Below are positions 10,886 to 19,408 of a stretch of DNA of 64,000 bases, piece after piece; positions within the stretch are counted from its first letter, which is position 1, and every line of letters starts with the position of its first letter. The DNA is from Nitratidesulfovibrio termitidis HI1 (GTDB lineage Bacteria > Desulfobacterota > Desulfovibrionia > Desulfovibrionales > Desulfovibrionaceae): assembly GCF_000504305.1 (NCBI RefSeq), contig NZ_KI632512.1, positions 2,292,250 to 2,356,249 of the forward strand, read 5' to 3'. The notes below the pieces were generated by a model. That model made no database searches and was not told the DNA's origin. It saw nothing but the letters and a program-made list of their open reading frames with translations. The position numbers were made by a program, and so were the translations under genes.

Positions 10886-10919
10886 GACGGGGGCGAGGGC
10901 GAAAGTTCTCGTCCCCGTC
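10886..10919 (+). terminator. Hairpin after pspC, possible terminator
   Basis: gacgggggcgag (10886-10897) pairs with ctcgtccccgtc (10908-10919), one G-T pair, 10-base loop. No T run follows, so termination is uncertain. Confidence 0.35.
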
Positions 10920-10992
10920 GTCGTTGGAAAAGGGTGTTCACTACAACGGCATGGACGACACCACCGACCCTGCCTGCATACGTGCGGCGGGC

Positions 10993-11703
10993 CTAATTGC
11001 CGGACGCCAGCCCGTCCCCGTGCTCAAGGACCATGCCCAATACTCCAACATGGAACGGATGTGTTCCCGCCTTGTAAACACAAGAAAACCGGTCCGTGAG
11101 CAGCGCTATACGAAACAGCGAAGGGCTTACCCACAGGATCAATTGCAGAATCCTCATGTGCTGGTCTGGCAAATCCCTGAAATACCAAATCGGCTCATGA
11201 TGAAATATCCTGTTCCTGAGCATTCGCGCCTTGTTCAAGGCCTCGCTTAAAAACTCGCGGGTGCGGCACCCTTTTTCCACACAGCGAAAAGCATCCTTCA
11301 TCAGCACGGGCACGAGACTCGGAGCGTATTTCTTGTGCAGCAACGCCGTCCAGAAGCCAAATTCAAGTTCGGCAATAATTTTCCCCGCCCCATACCCTAC
11401 CGGAAGGCCTATCTTGCGCCGCGCCTTGTCTACCTGCTCCACTTGAAACGCATGTAAAAGCTCGGGGGTGTCAAACCAGAACTCCGTGCCATATTTAACC
11501 GTCAGCGCCTCATGCATCGCGTTGCGTAGCGCCACTTCAAGATGCTGAAGGGGTGCGTAAAACGATGCGCTCAATTCGGTATTCCAAAGATACCTGAGCA
11601 CTGCGTCAACATCCGTATCCCCAGGATATCGTCGATATGCCCGCAACCGTTCTTCGGAAAGCACGCCCTCAATGAATAGTGGAAATACCCCTTGCAAAGA
11701 CAT
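10993..11703 (-). CDS. Abi-like HEPN-family protein
   Basis: Resembles the Abi_2/AbiD-F abortive-infection family, HEPN-superfamily proteins that are often RNases acting against phage. It is 236 residues. Features are RYLWNTELSASFYAPLQHLEVALRNAMHEAL in the first third and RNRIFHHEP at 163-171, an RN-x3-H motif typical of HEPN active sites; a second RN-x2-H occurs at 60-64. Start is the ATG at 11703 with GGGGG just before it; the frame is open beyond, but that part is antisense to the next gene. Base composition is clearly lower in GC than the neighbours and no partner gene is adjacent, which suggests transfer. Antiphage function is inferred from family only. Confidence 0.75.
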   Translation of the reverse strand: MSLQGVFPLFIEGVLSEERLRAYRRYPGDTDVDAVLRYLWNTELSASFYAPLQHLEVALRNAMHEALTVKYGTEFWFDTPELLHAFQVEQVDKARRKIGLPVGYGAGKIIAELEFGFWTALLHKKYAPSLVPVLMKDAFRCVEKGCRTREFLSEALNKARMLRNRIFHHEPIWYFRDLPDQHMRILQLILWVSPSLFRIALLTDRFSCVYKAGTHPFHVGVLGMVLEHGDGLASGN

Positions 11704-11788
11704 GCCCCCGTGGTTAAATTTACTGCGCAACGCTTGGGAGCAACCCCTCTTGGCCCTGTGCCGATGATGTCCCCAAGCTCTTGAAAAC

Positions 11789-11812
11789 AAACCCCGCTTC
11801 GGCGGGGTTTTT
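11789..11812 (-). terminator. Terminator of the EamA transporter gene at 11817
   Basis: aaaccccgc (11789-11797) and gcggggttt (11802-11810) form a 9-bp stem with a TTCG tetraloop. T-rich sequence follows on both strands, so it may work in both directions. It lies just after the stop of the minus-strand transporter gene. Confidence 0.85.
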
Positions 11813-11816
11813 CCGT

Positions 11817-12812
11817 TTACTTCCGGCGCTGCAACAGGTTGCCCGCCACGATAAGCACCAACCCCGCCAGCGTGGTGGGCAGTATCCGCTCGCCCAGCAG
11901 CAGCGCAATGAACACCAGCGACAGAAACGGCGAAAAGAAGATCAGGTTGCCGATGCGCGCCGCAGACGCCGTCAGCCGCATGGCCTTCAGCCAGAACACG
12001 AAGGCAATGCCCATCTCGAACGCCCCCACGTACGCGGCAGCGGCAAGCCCCGGCAGCAGTTCCGCCTGCAGCGGCAGCGTGGAGAAAATGCACGTGGCCG
12101 CCAGCACCAGCGGCAACCCCGCCGCAAAGTTGCAGAACAGCCCCAGCACCGGCTCCAGCGGGCTGCGCGCATTGCCAATCCAGTACAGCGCCCAGATCAC
12201 CGTGCTCACCAGCGCCAGCGCCACCCCGGTCACGTTGCCCCCGGCCAGCGCGGTCACGTCGCCGCGCGTGGCGATGACCACCACCCCGGCATAGCTCACG
12301 GCCACGGCCAGCAACTCGCGCCGGGTCACCCGGTGCCCCAGCAGCGGTACGGAAAGCAGCGTCAGGGTAATGGCCCAGGTATAATTCACCGGCTGGGCCA
12401 CCTGCGCGGGCAGCAATGCATACGCCTTGAACAGCACGATGTAGTAGGCGAAGGGGTTCAGCACCCCCAGCAGCGCGGCGCGCAGCACTTCACGCCGGGG
12501 CGTGGCCGCCAGTTCGCGGACCAGCCCGCGCGCACCATGACGGACCAGCAGGATGGCCGTCAGCACCAGCAGCGAAACCGACGTGGACACCAGCAGCAGC
12601 TGCAACGGATCCAGTTGACGCAGGGCCAGCTTGAAGGCCGTGGCCACCGTGGACCAGATGGCCACCGTGGCAATGCCGTACAGATAGGCCTTGCGCTGGT
12701 CGGGGCTCTGCCCGCCAGTGCCAGACGAAACAGGCGGCACAGTCGCGGAGCCAGCCGACGAGCCACTCGAACCCGTCGTGCCGCCAGACGAACTGCCGTG
12801 GATAGTGGTCAT
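11817..12812 (-). CDS. EamA/DMT-family transporter
   Basis: Inner-membrane drug/metabolite transporter of the DMT superfamily; substrate unknown. It is 331 residues with about ten predicted membrane helices arranged as two EamA repeats; the first begins YLYGIATVAIWSTVATAFKLAL and the second near GVALALVSTVIWALYWIGN. A Ser/Gly-rich N-terminal tail of about 45 residues is unusual. An in-frame ATG lies two codons earlier at 12818, but the GCAGGAG ribosome site is correctly spaced for the ATG at 12812. A terminator follows directly. Confidence 0.85.
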   Translation of the reverse strand: MTTIHGSSSGGTTGSSGSSAGSATVPPVSSGTGGQSPDQRKAYLYGIATVAIWSTVATAFKLALRQLDPLQLLLVSTSVSLLVLTAILLVRHGARGLVRELAATPRREVLRAALLGVLNPFAYYIVLFKAYALLPAQVAQPVNYTWAITLTLLSVPLLGHRVTRRELLAVAVSYAGVVVIATRGDVTALAGGNVTGVALALVSTVIWALYWIGNARSPLEPVLGLFCNFAAGLPLVLAATCIFSTLPLQAELLPGLAAAAYVGAFEMGIAFVFWLKAMRLTASAARIGNLIFFSPFLSLVFIALLLGERILPTTLAGLVLIVAGNLLQRRK

Positions 12813-12977
12813 GTGCATCTCCTGCCGCGAGTACTAGCATCGCCGGACAGACAATGCCAATGGTGGCGCTACCCTGCACCCGATGCCGGACCGAATGCAA
12901 TGGACAGCGCCTTTGCGCAATCCGGATTCCTGCTGTATGCTTGGTGGCACTACGCATCGCCAGAACCGGAGACCGTC

Positions 12978-13682
12978 ATGCCCATCTACCATACCCCGGC
13001 CGCACCGCACACGGACACTCAGACCGCAGCAACAGTACGGCCGGCGCCATGCCCCTCGCTCGTTCGCCAGCCGCGCTCAACGGTCGCTCTCCTGCCGCTG
13101 CTGCGCGCCCTGCTGCTGGCCGCCCTGCTGGCGCTGTTGCCCGCCTGCGCCGCGCCCACCCTGGCGGAGCCGGTTCCTGCCAGTACCCCCTTTCCGGATA
13201 TCCCCCTGGAAAACGCCGCCCTGCCCGCCCAACTGACCGCGCTGGGCCTTTCCGGCGAGGGACCGTGGAAGCTCTCGGACATCCACCCGGCCTCGGGAAG
13301 TACGGCGCCGCTGGTGCTCATCGAAATCTTCAGCATGTACTGCCCGCACTGCCAGCGCGAGACGCCGCACATGAACCGCCTTGCCGAACTGCTGGCCGCA
13401 TCGCCCCTGAAGAATCGCATCACGATCATCGGCGTGGGCGCGGGCAACACCCCCATGGAAGTGGACCTGTTCCGCGAACGCTACGGCGTGACCATCCCCC
13501 TGTTCGCCGACCCGGACCTGATCGTGCATGAACAGGTAGGCGAACCCGGCACGCCGCATTTCTTTCTGGTTTCGCTGAAAAACCGCGCGGCCCCTGCCAC
13601 GTTGTTCTCGCGCACGGGCCGCATGGCCTCGCCGCAGGCCTTTCTGGACGAACTTTCCGCCATCGCCCGGCGCAACGACTGA
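12978..13682 (+). CDS. Thioredoxin-like exported (lipo)protein, TlpA/ResA type
   Basis: Predicted periplasmic thiol-disulfide protein of 234 residues. A hydrophobic segment (LLRALLLAALLALLPAC) ends in a lipobox-like LPAC with Cys57, so it may be a lipoprotein. The thioredoxin-fold active site is CPHC (122-125) after VLIEIFSMY, and a cis-proline-like GTPHFFL follows. CPHC is typical of oxidising DsbA-like centres, while the overall layout is TlpA-like; reductase and oxidase roles cannot be told apart. Start at 12978 has GGAG upstream. It lies 51 bases before a second redoxin gene and probably shares its transcript. Confidence 0.75.
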   Translation: MPIYHTPAAPHTDTQTAATVRPAPCPSLVRQPRSTVALLPLLRALLLAALLALLPACAAPTLAEPVPASTPFPDIPLENAALPAQLTALGLSGEGPWKLSDIHPASGSTAPLVLIEIFSMYCPHCQRETPHMNRLAELLAASPLKNRITIIGVGAGNTPMEVDLFRERYGVTIPLFADPDLIVHEQVGEPGTPHFFLVSLKNRAAPATLFSRTGRMASPQAFLDELSAIARRND

Positions 13683-13733
13683 TTCCGGCGGGCAGGCGTC
13701 CCCCTTGCCACCACCCCGCGAAAGGTAACCGCC

Positions 13734-14567
13734 ATGCTGCACAAGACCGGATATTCCGCGCCCAGGCGGCCCATCCACACCGGGCTGCCCCGCCCGTGCC
13801 CCGCCTGTGTCCACCGTCTGCCTGCCCGCGTGCTGGCTGCGGTCGCCCTGGTCCTGGTCCTGCTGGGGGGCTTGTCCGCCGCCACGCCAGCGCGGGCCGT
13901 GGGACTGCAGGACCTGATCTACCCCGAGGCACCCCGCAAGCCGGTGGACAGCGTGCTGAAGGTGGCCGTGGGCGACCCCGCGCCCGACTTCGCCCTGCCC
14001 GCCCTGCCCGGCCCGTACACACCGGCCAGCGGCCCCGACACCGGCACAATCCGGCTGTCCGACTTCCGGGGCAAGCGTGCCGTGGTGCTCTCGTTCGTGC
14101 CTGCCGCGTTCACCCCGGTCTGTTCCGGGCAATGGCCGGGCTACAACATCGCCCGCGAGGAATTCGAACGACGCGGCGCGGTACTGCTGGGCATCACCAC
14201 CGACAACCTGCCCTCGCTGTACGCCTGGACCCGGGAAATGGGCGAACGCATGCCCGGCAATGGCAACGCCGGGGGACACGATGCTGGCGGTGACGGCGCG
14301 GGCCAGTCCTCTGCGCCCCCCCGCGCTACCGGCAACACCGCTGGCAGTCCGGCCAGTGGCGTATGGTTTCCGGTGCTGTCCGACTTCTGGCCGCACGGCG
14401 CGGTTGCCGCATCCTACGGCCTGCTGCGCAGCGACGGCACGACGGAGCGTGCCCTTGTCATCATCGACAGGCAGGGCATCATCCGGCACATTCACGTATC
14501 CGACGTGAACAAGCGCCCCCCTCTGGACATCATCCTGCGGGCGCTGGACGCACTGCCCGCGCCCTAG
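13734..14567 (+). CDS. Exported peroxiredoxin (AhpC/TSA family)
   Basis: Predicted periplasmic thiol peroxidase of 277 residues. A long N-terminal region ends in a signal-like segment (VLAAVALVLVLLGGLSAATPARA). The redoxin fold starts with VAVGDPAPDFALPALPG, and the peroxidatic motif PAAFTPVC puts the active cysteine at 130. No later cysteine is seen, so it would be a 1-Cys type needing an external reductant, possibly the thioredoxin-like protein encoded just upstream. A Gly/Ala/Ser-rich insert of about 35 residues (235-base region near 14250-14355) interrupts the second half of the fold. Peroxidase activity is inferred. Confidence 0.8.
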   Translation: MLHKTGYSAPRRPIHTGLPRPCPACVHRLPARVLAAVALVLVLLGGLSAATPARAVGLQDLIYPEAPRKPVDSVLKVAVGDPAPDFALPALPGPYTPASGPDTGTIRLSDFRGKRAVVLSFVPAAFTPVCSGQWPGYNIAREEFERRGAVLLGITTDNLPSLYAWTREMGERMPGNGNAGGHDAGGDGAGQSSAPPRATGNTAGSPASGVWFPVLSDFWPHGAVAASYGLLRSDGTTERALVIIDRQGIIRHIHVSDVNKRPPLDIILRALDALPAP

Positions 14568-14606
14568 CCTGCCCCGGCATCACCAACGCCACTCCCAGGA
14601 GCACCA

Positions 14607-15221
14607 ATGCCCCGCTATACCGGCTTCAACCATCTGGCCATGGTCACCGGCGACATGGAGTCCACCGTACGCTTCTGGCGCGACCTGCTGGGCATGCGCA
14701 TCGTGGCCGGACTGGGCCACCCCGGCTACCGCCAGTACTTCTTCGAGGTGTCGCCCGTGGACATGATCGCCTTCTTCGAATGGGACGGCGTGACCCCGGT
14801 GGAGGAAAAGGACCACGGCTCGCCCGTGCGCGGGGCCGTGGTGTTCGATCACATTTCCGTGGGCGTGGCGGCTGACGAGGATCTGTGGGAGCTCAAGGAC
14901 AAGCTGGAGGCCGCCGGGTTCTGGTGTTCGGAACTGGTGGACCATGGTTTCATCCATTCACTGTACAGCTTCGACCCCAACGGGCTGGCCATCGAGTTTT
15001 CCGCGCCGGTGCCCGGCGTGGATGTGCGGGCGGCCCCGCGCATGACCGATACCCAGCCCGTGCCCGCCGCACAGGAGGGGCCGGACCCCATGCCCGGACA
15101 GTGGCCCGCAGTCACCACACCCACGCCGCTGGCCGACCGCCGGGTATACCCCGGAGAGGGTGACGACTTCCTGCGGACCAAGCGCAACGCCTGGAATACC
15201 CTGAAACGCGACCCGGCATGA
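14607..15221 (+). CDS. VOC-family protein (glyoxalase/dioxygenase fold)
   Basis: A 204-residue member of the vicinal-oxygen-chelate superfamily. The first 130 residues hold the paired beta-alpha-beta-beta-beta modules: TGFNHLAMVTGDMESTVRFWRDLLGMRI begins one and FDHISVGVAADEDLWELKDKLEAAGFW the other, ending FDPNGLAIEFSAP. Candidate metal ligands are His in NHLAM, His in FDHIS and Glu in AIEFS. A Pro-rich C-terminal tail with LADRRVYPGEGDDFLRTKRN follows. The substrate cannot be read from sequence. AGGAG precedes the ATG; a hairpin terminator lies downstream. Confidence 0.82.
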   Translation: MPRYTGFNHLAMVTGDMESTVRFWRDLLGMRIVAGLGHPGYRQYFFEVSPVDMIAFFEWDGVTPVEEKDHGSPVRGAVVFDHISVGVAADEDLWELKDKLEAAGFWCSELVDHGFIHSLYSFDPNGLAIEFSAPVPGVDVRAAPRMTDTQPVPAAQEGPDPMPGQWPAVTTPTPLADRRVYPGEGDDFLRTKRNAWNTLKRDPA

Positions 15222-15619
15222 CGCCCGGCCGGGGCGCGCGACCATTCTCCGGCATGGCCTCGCGTATCCCCAACCTTCTCCTCGCGCGATTACCGCATGC
15301 GCGCACTCCATATCCCGCGAGTGCCAAAACCCATTCGCCGCTCCCTGGCCGCCTCCGGGAGCGGCGTTGCGTTTTCATCAACTGCCACGAAGCACCCTGT
15401 GTATTACGTTGCATGCAAAAAAATAATGGTATTGCGTATCGCATGGTGATAATGCAGTGCGCGTGCGCGTTGCTAAGCTTTGCGGCGCATGATGTTTACC
15501 GGAAAAACGGTGGGTCATGCAGCAGGCGAAACCGCTTCCCGCATGCGGAGTGCGATGGTGTCGGCCAGCGGGGCCCCATCGATGACGTTGCACATCCGCC
15601 ACCGCAAAGGAGAACCAAA
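15222..15619 (+). other. 398-base spacer before the MucR-type gene
   Basis: Holds the hairpin at 15337-15375 and then AT-richer DNA (15400-15460) that probably carries the promoter of the regulator gene. No convincing coding sequence and no clear -35/-10 pair is visible. Confidence 0.6.
15337..15375 (+). terminator. Terminator after the VOC gene
   Basis: gccgctccc (15337-15345) pairs with gggagcggc (15357-15365), 11-base loop, followed by gttgcgtttt. Confidence 0.7.
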
Positions 15620-16021
15620 ATGGAAGAATATCTCAAGCAGGCCCTCGACATCGTGAAGGCACAGGCCGGCGTCCGCACCATGACCGAGGAAGAGATCAGC
15701 TCCATGGTGCAGAAGATCGCGCTGGCCGTTCGCCAGATCAGCGAAGGCGTTACCGCCGAGGAACAGGCCGCACCTGAAGCGCCGCTGCCCGACGCCGCGA
15801 AGGCGTTGAAGGAAAAGTCCATCACCTGTCTGGAATGTGGCAAAACCTTCAAGATTCTGACCCGCAAGCACCTGGCCTCTCACGACCTCACGCCCGACAG
15901 CTACCGGGACAAGTACGGCTACCGCAAGGACATGCCCCTGGTCTGCAAGTCGCTGCAGCGCGAGCGCCGCAAGAAGATGAAGGACATGAAGCTGTGGGAG
16001 AAGCGCCGCAAGCAGGCGTAG
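15620..16021 (+). CDS. MucR/Ros-family zinc-finger transcriptional regulator
   Basis: DNA-binding regulator of 133 residues. The N-terminal half is helical and acidic, with EEYLKQALDIVKAQAGVRTMTEEEISSMV similar to the MucR oligomerisation region. The C-terminal half holds the Ros-type zinc finger with Cys70, Cys73, His84 and His88, followed by DLTPDSYRDKYGYRKDMPLVCKSLQRERRKKMK, the conserved MucR basic region. The start has GCAAAGGAG upstream. MucR proteins silence AT-rich and surface-polysaccharide genes in alphaproteobacteria; targets here are unknown. It is a single gene followed by a GC-rich hairpin. Confidence 0.9.
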   Translation: MEEYLKQALDIVKAQAGVRTMTEEEISSMVQKIALAVRQISEGVTAEEQAAPEAPLPDAAKALKEKSITCLECGKTFKILTRKHLASHDLTPDSYRDKYGYRKDMPLVCKSLQRERRKKMKDMKLWEKRRKQA

Positions 16022-16518
16022 CGACCGGCGGACAAGCCGCCTCGCCCCCCCTTCCTCGCCCCCCTTGACCCTGTTCAGTACCCTTCATGCCTCGCATGAC
16101 GGATCCCGGACGCCCCGGCGGCACCTGCCGCCGGGGCGTCGCCATTGGCATGTCCGTCATGACCATCGCGCTGGGCGTGACTGGCGTGTCTGACCTAACT
16201 GGCGCGCCTGGCGTGACGATCACGCCGGACGGACGCACACCCCTGCATCACCCCTGCCCCCGCGGAGATGCGCCGCACCGCGCTGCCTGGCAGGAGCGGC
16301 GCCGCAGCGAAAGCGCCGCCCCTGCCCATGCCAGTGGACACCCGGACACCGCACGGATAGGGTGCGCCCACCGATCATTTCTCCGGCGATGTCCGGAGCA
16401 TTGACCGGCATTTTCTGAGGCAACGCTTACGGATATAGCCCTTGCAGCCCGAATGGCAGCCGCCCCCCGGCATCCCGGCGCGGCGCGCGCCCCGCACCCC
16501 TTTGCGCCAACAACCGCC
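16022..16518 (+). other. 497-base spacer between mucR-type and transporter genes
   Basis: Contains the strong hairpin at 16109-16140. A reading frame at 16087-16404 has no recognisable features and is not called. If the transporter starts at 16453 instead of 16519, the spacer is shorter. Confidence 0.5.
16109..16140 (+). terminator. GC-rich hairpin after the MucR-type gene
   Basis: gacgccccggcgg (16109-16121) pairs perfectly with ccgccggggcgtc (16128-16140). No T run follows, so it could be a terminator without U tract or an mRNA-stabilising hairpin. Confidence 0.55.
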
Positions 16519-17466
16519 ATGCCCGCACCACGCACCGCCCCCGTTTCATCCGCCACGCTGGCGCTCCTGCTGGCCATGCTGCTGTGGAGCAGTTCGTTCA
16601 TCGCCATGAAGGTGGCGCTGGAAGGATTCGACCCCATGGTGGTGGTATTCGGCCGCATGGGCATTTCGTCGGCGGTATTCCTGGCCCTGTGGCGCAACTT
16701 TCGCCACGTGCGCTACCGCAAGGGCGACTGGAAGCGCCTGGGCGCCATGGCCCTGTGCGAGCCGTGCCTGTACTTCGTGTTCGAGGCCTACGCCCTGCGT
16801 CACACATCGGCCTCGCAGGCGGGCATGATCGTTTCCGTGATGCCGCTGTGCGTGGCCGTGGCCGCATGGATCGTGCTGGGCGAGCGACTGGCCCGCCGGG
16901 TGTGGTTCGGCTTCGTGCTGGCCATAGTCGGGGTGGTCTGGCTGAGCCTTGGCGGGTCCAGTTCCGACAACGCGCCCAATCCGCTGCTGGGCAACCTGCT
17001 GGAAATGTGCGCCATGGTCAGCGCCACCGGCTATGTCATCAACGCCAAGAAGCTGTCCGCCACGTATCCGCCGCTGTTCATCACCGCCGTGCAGTCGCTG
17101 GCGGGCAGCGCGTTCTTTCTGCCGCTGCTGTTTTTGCCCACCACGCACCTGCCCGAGGCCTTTCCGCCGCTGCCCACGCTGTCCGTGGTCTATCTGGGCA
17201 CGTGCATCTCGCTGGGCGCCTACGGACTGTACAACTTCGGCGTCAGCCGCCTGCCCGCCGGGCAGGCATCGGCGTTCATCAACCTGATTCCGGTGATCAC
17301 CCTGCTCATGGGCCGGGCGCTGCTGGGCGACCAGTTGACGCCGCAGCAGTACGCGGCATCCGCCCTGGTGCTGGTGGGCGTGCTGCTCTCGCAGGGCCGG
17401 GCCGCCACAGAGCCCGAAAGGGCCGCGCCGGACGACACCGCGCCGCAGTCGGGCGGGGAAAAATAG
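16519..17466 (+). CDS. EamA/DMT-family transporter
   Basis: Second DMT-superfamily transporter of the window, 315 residues, about ten membrane helices in two EamA repeats (ATLALLLAMLLWSSSFIAMKVAL; LLGNLLEMCAMVSATGYVINAKKL). It is not closely similar by eye to the one at 11817 and is encoded on the other strand. The substrate is unknown. The start is uncertain: the ATG at 16519 places the first helix near the N-terminus, but an in-frame ATG at 16453 would add 22 residues; neither has a clear ribosome site. Confidence 0.85.
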   Translation: MPAPRTAPVSSATLALLLAMLLWSSSFIAMKVALEGFDPMVVVFGRMGISSAVFLALWRNFRHVRYRKGDWKRLGAMALCEPCLYFVFEAYALRHTSASQAGMIVSVMPLCVAVAAWIVLGERLARRVWFGFVLAIVGVVWLSLGGSSSDNAPNPLLGNLLEMCAMVSATGYVINAKKLSATYPPLFITAVQSLAGSAFFLPLLFLPTTHLPEAFPPLPTLSVVYLGTCISLGAYGLYNFGVSRLPAGQASAFINLIPVITLLMGRALLGDQLTPQQYAASALVLVGVLLSQGRAATEPERAAPDDTAPQSGGEK

Positions 17467-17495
17467 CACACAGCCGGAGCCCCGACGCCCTTGAC

Positions 17496-17534
17496 GCAAA
17501 AAGCCGCCCCCCAATCCGGGAGGCGGCTTTTTGC
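17496..17534. terminator. Bidirectional terminator between the transporter gene and flgE
   Basis: gcaaaaagccgcc (17496-17508) pairs with ggcggctttttgc (17522-17534). A-rich and T-rich flanks make it suitable for both converging genes. Confidence 0.88.
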
Positions 17535-17554
17535 ATGCCTGCATTTTCTGGCGG

Positions 17555-19060
17555 TTACGACCGCTTCAGCTCCAACGCCTTCTGGATCATGGAATCCGCC
17601 GTCATGATCGACTTGGAATTGGTCTGGAAGCCGCGCTGGTAGATGATCATGTTCACGAACTCCCGCTCCATGGACACGTTGGACTGTTCCAGGCTCTTGG
17701 CGGCCACGGTGCCGTAGTTCTCGGTGTCGGGCAGGCCCTCTTCCGCCGCGCCGGACTCCTTCGTGGCAGAGAAGTGGTTCATGCCTTCGCGGCGCAGGCC
17801 GTCCTCGCTGGTAAAGCGGTACAGGGTGATACGGTACAGGTCGTCGGTCTGGCCGTTGCTGTACCGCCCCGTGACGATCCCCTCGGAGTTGATGTCGATG
17901 CCCGCAAGGAATCCCTCTGCGTAGCCGTCCTGCTTCGCGCGCAGTTCCGACGAACTGCCCCCGTAGGCTGTGGTGCTGACCGCCGCCAGGGTGGCCCCCG
18001 CCATGCCCATCAGGCTGGTGGCATTGGAACCCACCGCCGCCGGGCTGCCCGCCCCCGCCGTCCAGGTTCCTGTGGACGAGGACAGGCCAAGGTCCAGCCC
18101 CACCACCTGCGCTCCACCGCCGTTCGCGAAGGTGGCGGTGAATTGCGGCAATCCGTCCGCGCCGAACGAGGCCGGGGCCCAGTTGCTGAGGTTGGTGGCG
18201 TCGGTGCTTGTCGGCGTGTAGGCCGACATGTTCACCAATTGCCCGGACGAGTTGAAGGTAAGCGTGCCGGACATCAACAGCCCCGCGGCCGATGTCCCGG
18301 CCATGCCCGAACCGTCGTGCGCCGGGTCCATGCCCACCACGAACTCGAAATACTTGTTGCCGCCGCTCTGCCCGGCGCCGTCGAAATAGATGGTCACGTC
18401 GTGGGCGTTACCCGTGGCGTCGTAAACCTTGATGGACTGCTTGTACGTGTAGGACGAATCGCCCAGCGGGCTGTCCGCCGTGCCGTTCCACCTGGACAAC
18501 AGCGAAAAGTACGGGTTGGCCGCGTCGGACGATCTGTCGCCCGAGCCCAGATTGTTCAGCGCCGTGATGGACGTGGTGGCCTTGGGGGGCATGACGTTGC
18601 GCCCGTTGTCGCCCGGCGGCAGGCTGATGGGACCGGTGGCGCCCTCCACTCCGTCGGTGATGGCCTTTCCGTTCAGCACGAAACCGTTGGGGTCCACCAG
18701 GTTTCCGTCCTTGTCGAACCGGAAGTTGCCCGCGCGGGTGTAATGCGTCTTGCCGTCCAGCGTAACCTGAAAGAACCCCTTGCCGTTGATGGACAGGTCG
18801 GTGATATCGGTGCCCGATTCGTACGATCCCTGCCCGTACAAGGTCCGGATGTCCGTCAGGCGCGTGCCCAGACCCACCTGGCTGATGGAGGTGGATGCCG
18901 AGTTGCCCGTGCCCGCGTACTGGCTCATGAGATCCTCGAACAGCGCCTGCTGTTGCTTGAACCCCACGGTGTTCACGTTGGCCAGGTTGTTGCTGACCGC
19001 CTGCATGCCCTGCGCCAGGGTTTTCATGCCGGTGGCGCCGGAATAGAGGGCGCGTAACAT
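17555..19060 (-). CDS. flgE: Flagellar hook protein
   Basis: Structural protein of the flagellar hook, exported through the flagellar type III system. It is 501 residues. The N-terminus MLRALYSGATGMKTLAQGM with SNNLANVNTVGFK is the flagellar rod/hook signature; LSINGKGFFQV and the central D1/D2 region (SYTYKQSIKVYDATGNAHDVTIYF) are hook-specific; the C-terminus has LEQSNVSMEREFVNMIIYQRGFQTNSKSIMTADSM. GAGGAG precedes the ATG at 19060. A sigma-54 promoter lies 110 bases upstream. No other flagellar gene is adjacent, so it forms its own transcript here. Confidence 0.95.
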   Translation of the reverse strand: MLRALYSGATGMKTLAQGMQAVSNNLANVNTVGFKQQQALFEDLMSQYAGTGNSASTSISQVGLGTRLTDIRTLYGQGSYESGTDITDLSINGKGFFQVTLDGKTHYTRAGNFRFDKDGNLVDPNGFVLNGKAITDGVEGATGPISLPPGDNGRNVMPPKATTSITALNNLGSGDRSSDAANPYFSLLSRWNGTADSPLGDSSYTYKQSIKVYDATGNAHDVTIYFDGAGQSGGNKYFEFVVGMDPAHDGSGMAGTSAAGLLMSGTLTFNSSGQLVNMSAYTPTSTDATNLSNWAPASFGADGLPQFTATFANGGGAQVVGLDLGLSSSTGTWTAGAGSPAAVGSNATSLMGMAGATLAAVSTTAYGGSSSELRAKQDGYAEGFLAGIDINSEGIVTGRYSNGQTDDLYRITLYRFTSEDGLRREGMNHFSATKESGAAEEGLPDTENYGTVAAKSLEQSNVSMEREFVNMIIYQRGFQTNSKSIMTADSMIQKALELKRS

Positions 19061-19170
19061 GCGTGTCTCCTCGGGCGCGAAGTGCCCCGGCCCGTGACGC
19101 GCTTCCCCTGCCTTCCCGGTGGAAGGCGGGCACGCGGAACCGGGGAAGATTCTTCCCTGAGAGTTCGCAA

Positions 19171-19186
19171 AGCACGAGCCGTGCCA
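19171..19186 (-). promoter_or_regulatory. Sigma-54 promoter of flgE
   Basis: On the minus strand TGGCACGGCTCGTGCT matches TGGCACG-N4-TTGCW with one mismatch and correct GG-GC spacing. Sigma-54 control is usual for hook genes. Confidence 0.85.
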
Positions 19187-19323
19187 GTGTTGGGCAATAT
19201 TTCGCAACGCTTTGGAATGTAAAGACAGGCAACCTTGGCAAAGGGCGCAAAGCGGCAGGAACTGCCCGCAAGGGCTCCACCGTTTTTTCTACCGTGCAGT
19301 CCGGACACCCGCCGCAACGGCAG

Positions 19324-19347
19324 CGGGGTCATGCCTCCATGACCCCG
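19324..19347 (-). terminator. Hairpin after the methionine-rich gene
   Basis: cggggtcatg and catgaccccg form a 10-bp stem with a 4-base loop, 62 bases after the stop codon. There is no T run; a terminator role is possible. Confidence 0.4.
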
Positions 19348-19408
19348 CCCGAAAAGCACACCCTGCATCGGACTGCCTCTGGCTGCGTCCGACCGGAGCG
19401 GCTCGCCG

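Larger units (their letters stand above)
19061..19408 (-). other. 348-base spacer with the flgE promoter
   Basis: Holds the sigma-54 promoter (19171-19186) and a hairpin after the methionine-rich gene (19324-19347). Nothing coding is seen. Confidence 0.6.

Noticed and set aside
11781-12977. Plus-strand upstream extension of the thioredoxin-like gene
   Set aside because: It is antisense to the EamA transporter and Gln/Arg/His-rich; the start at 12978 gives a proper signal segment.
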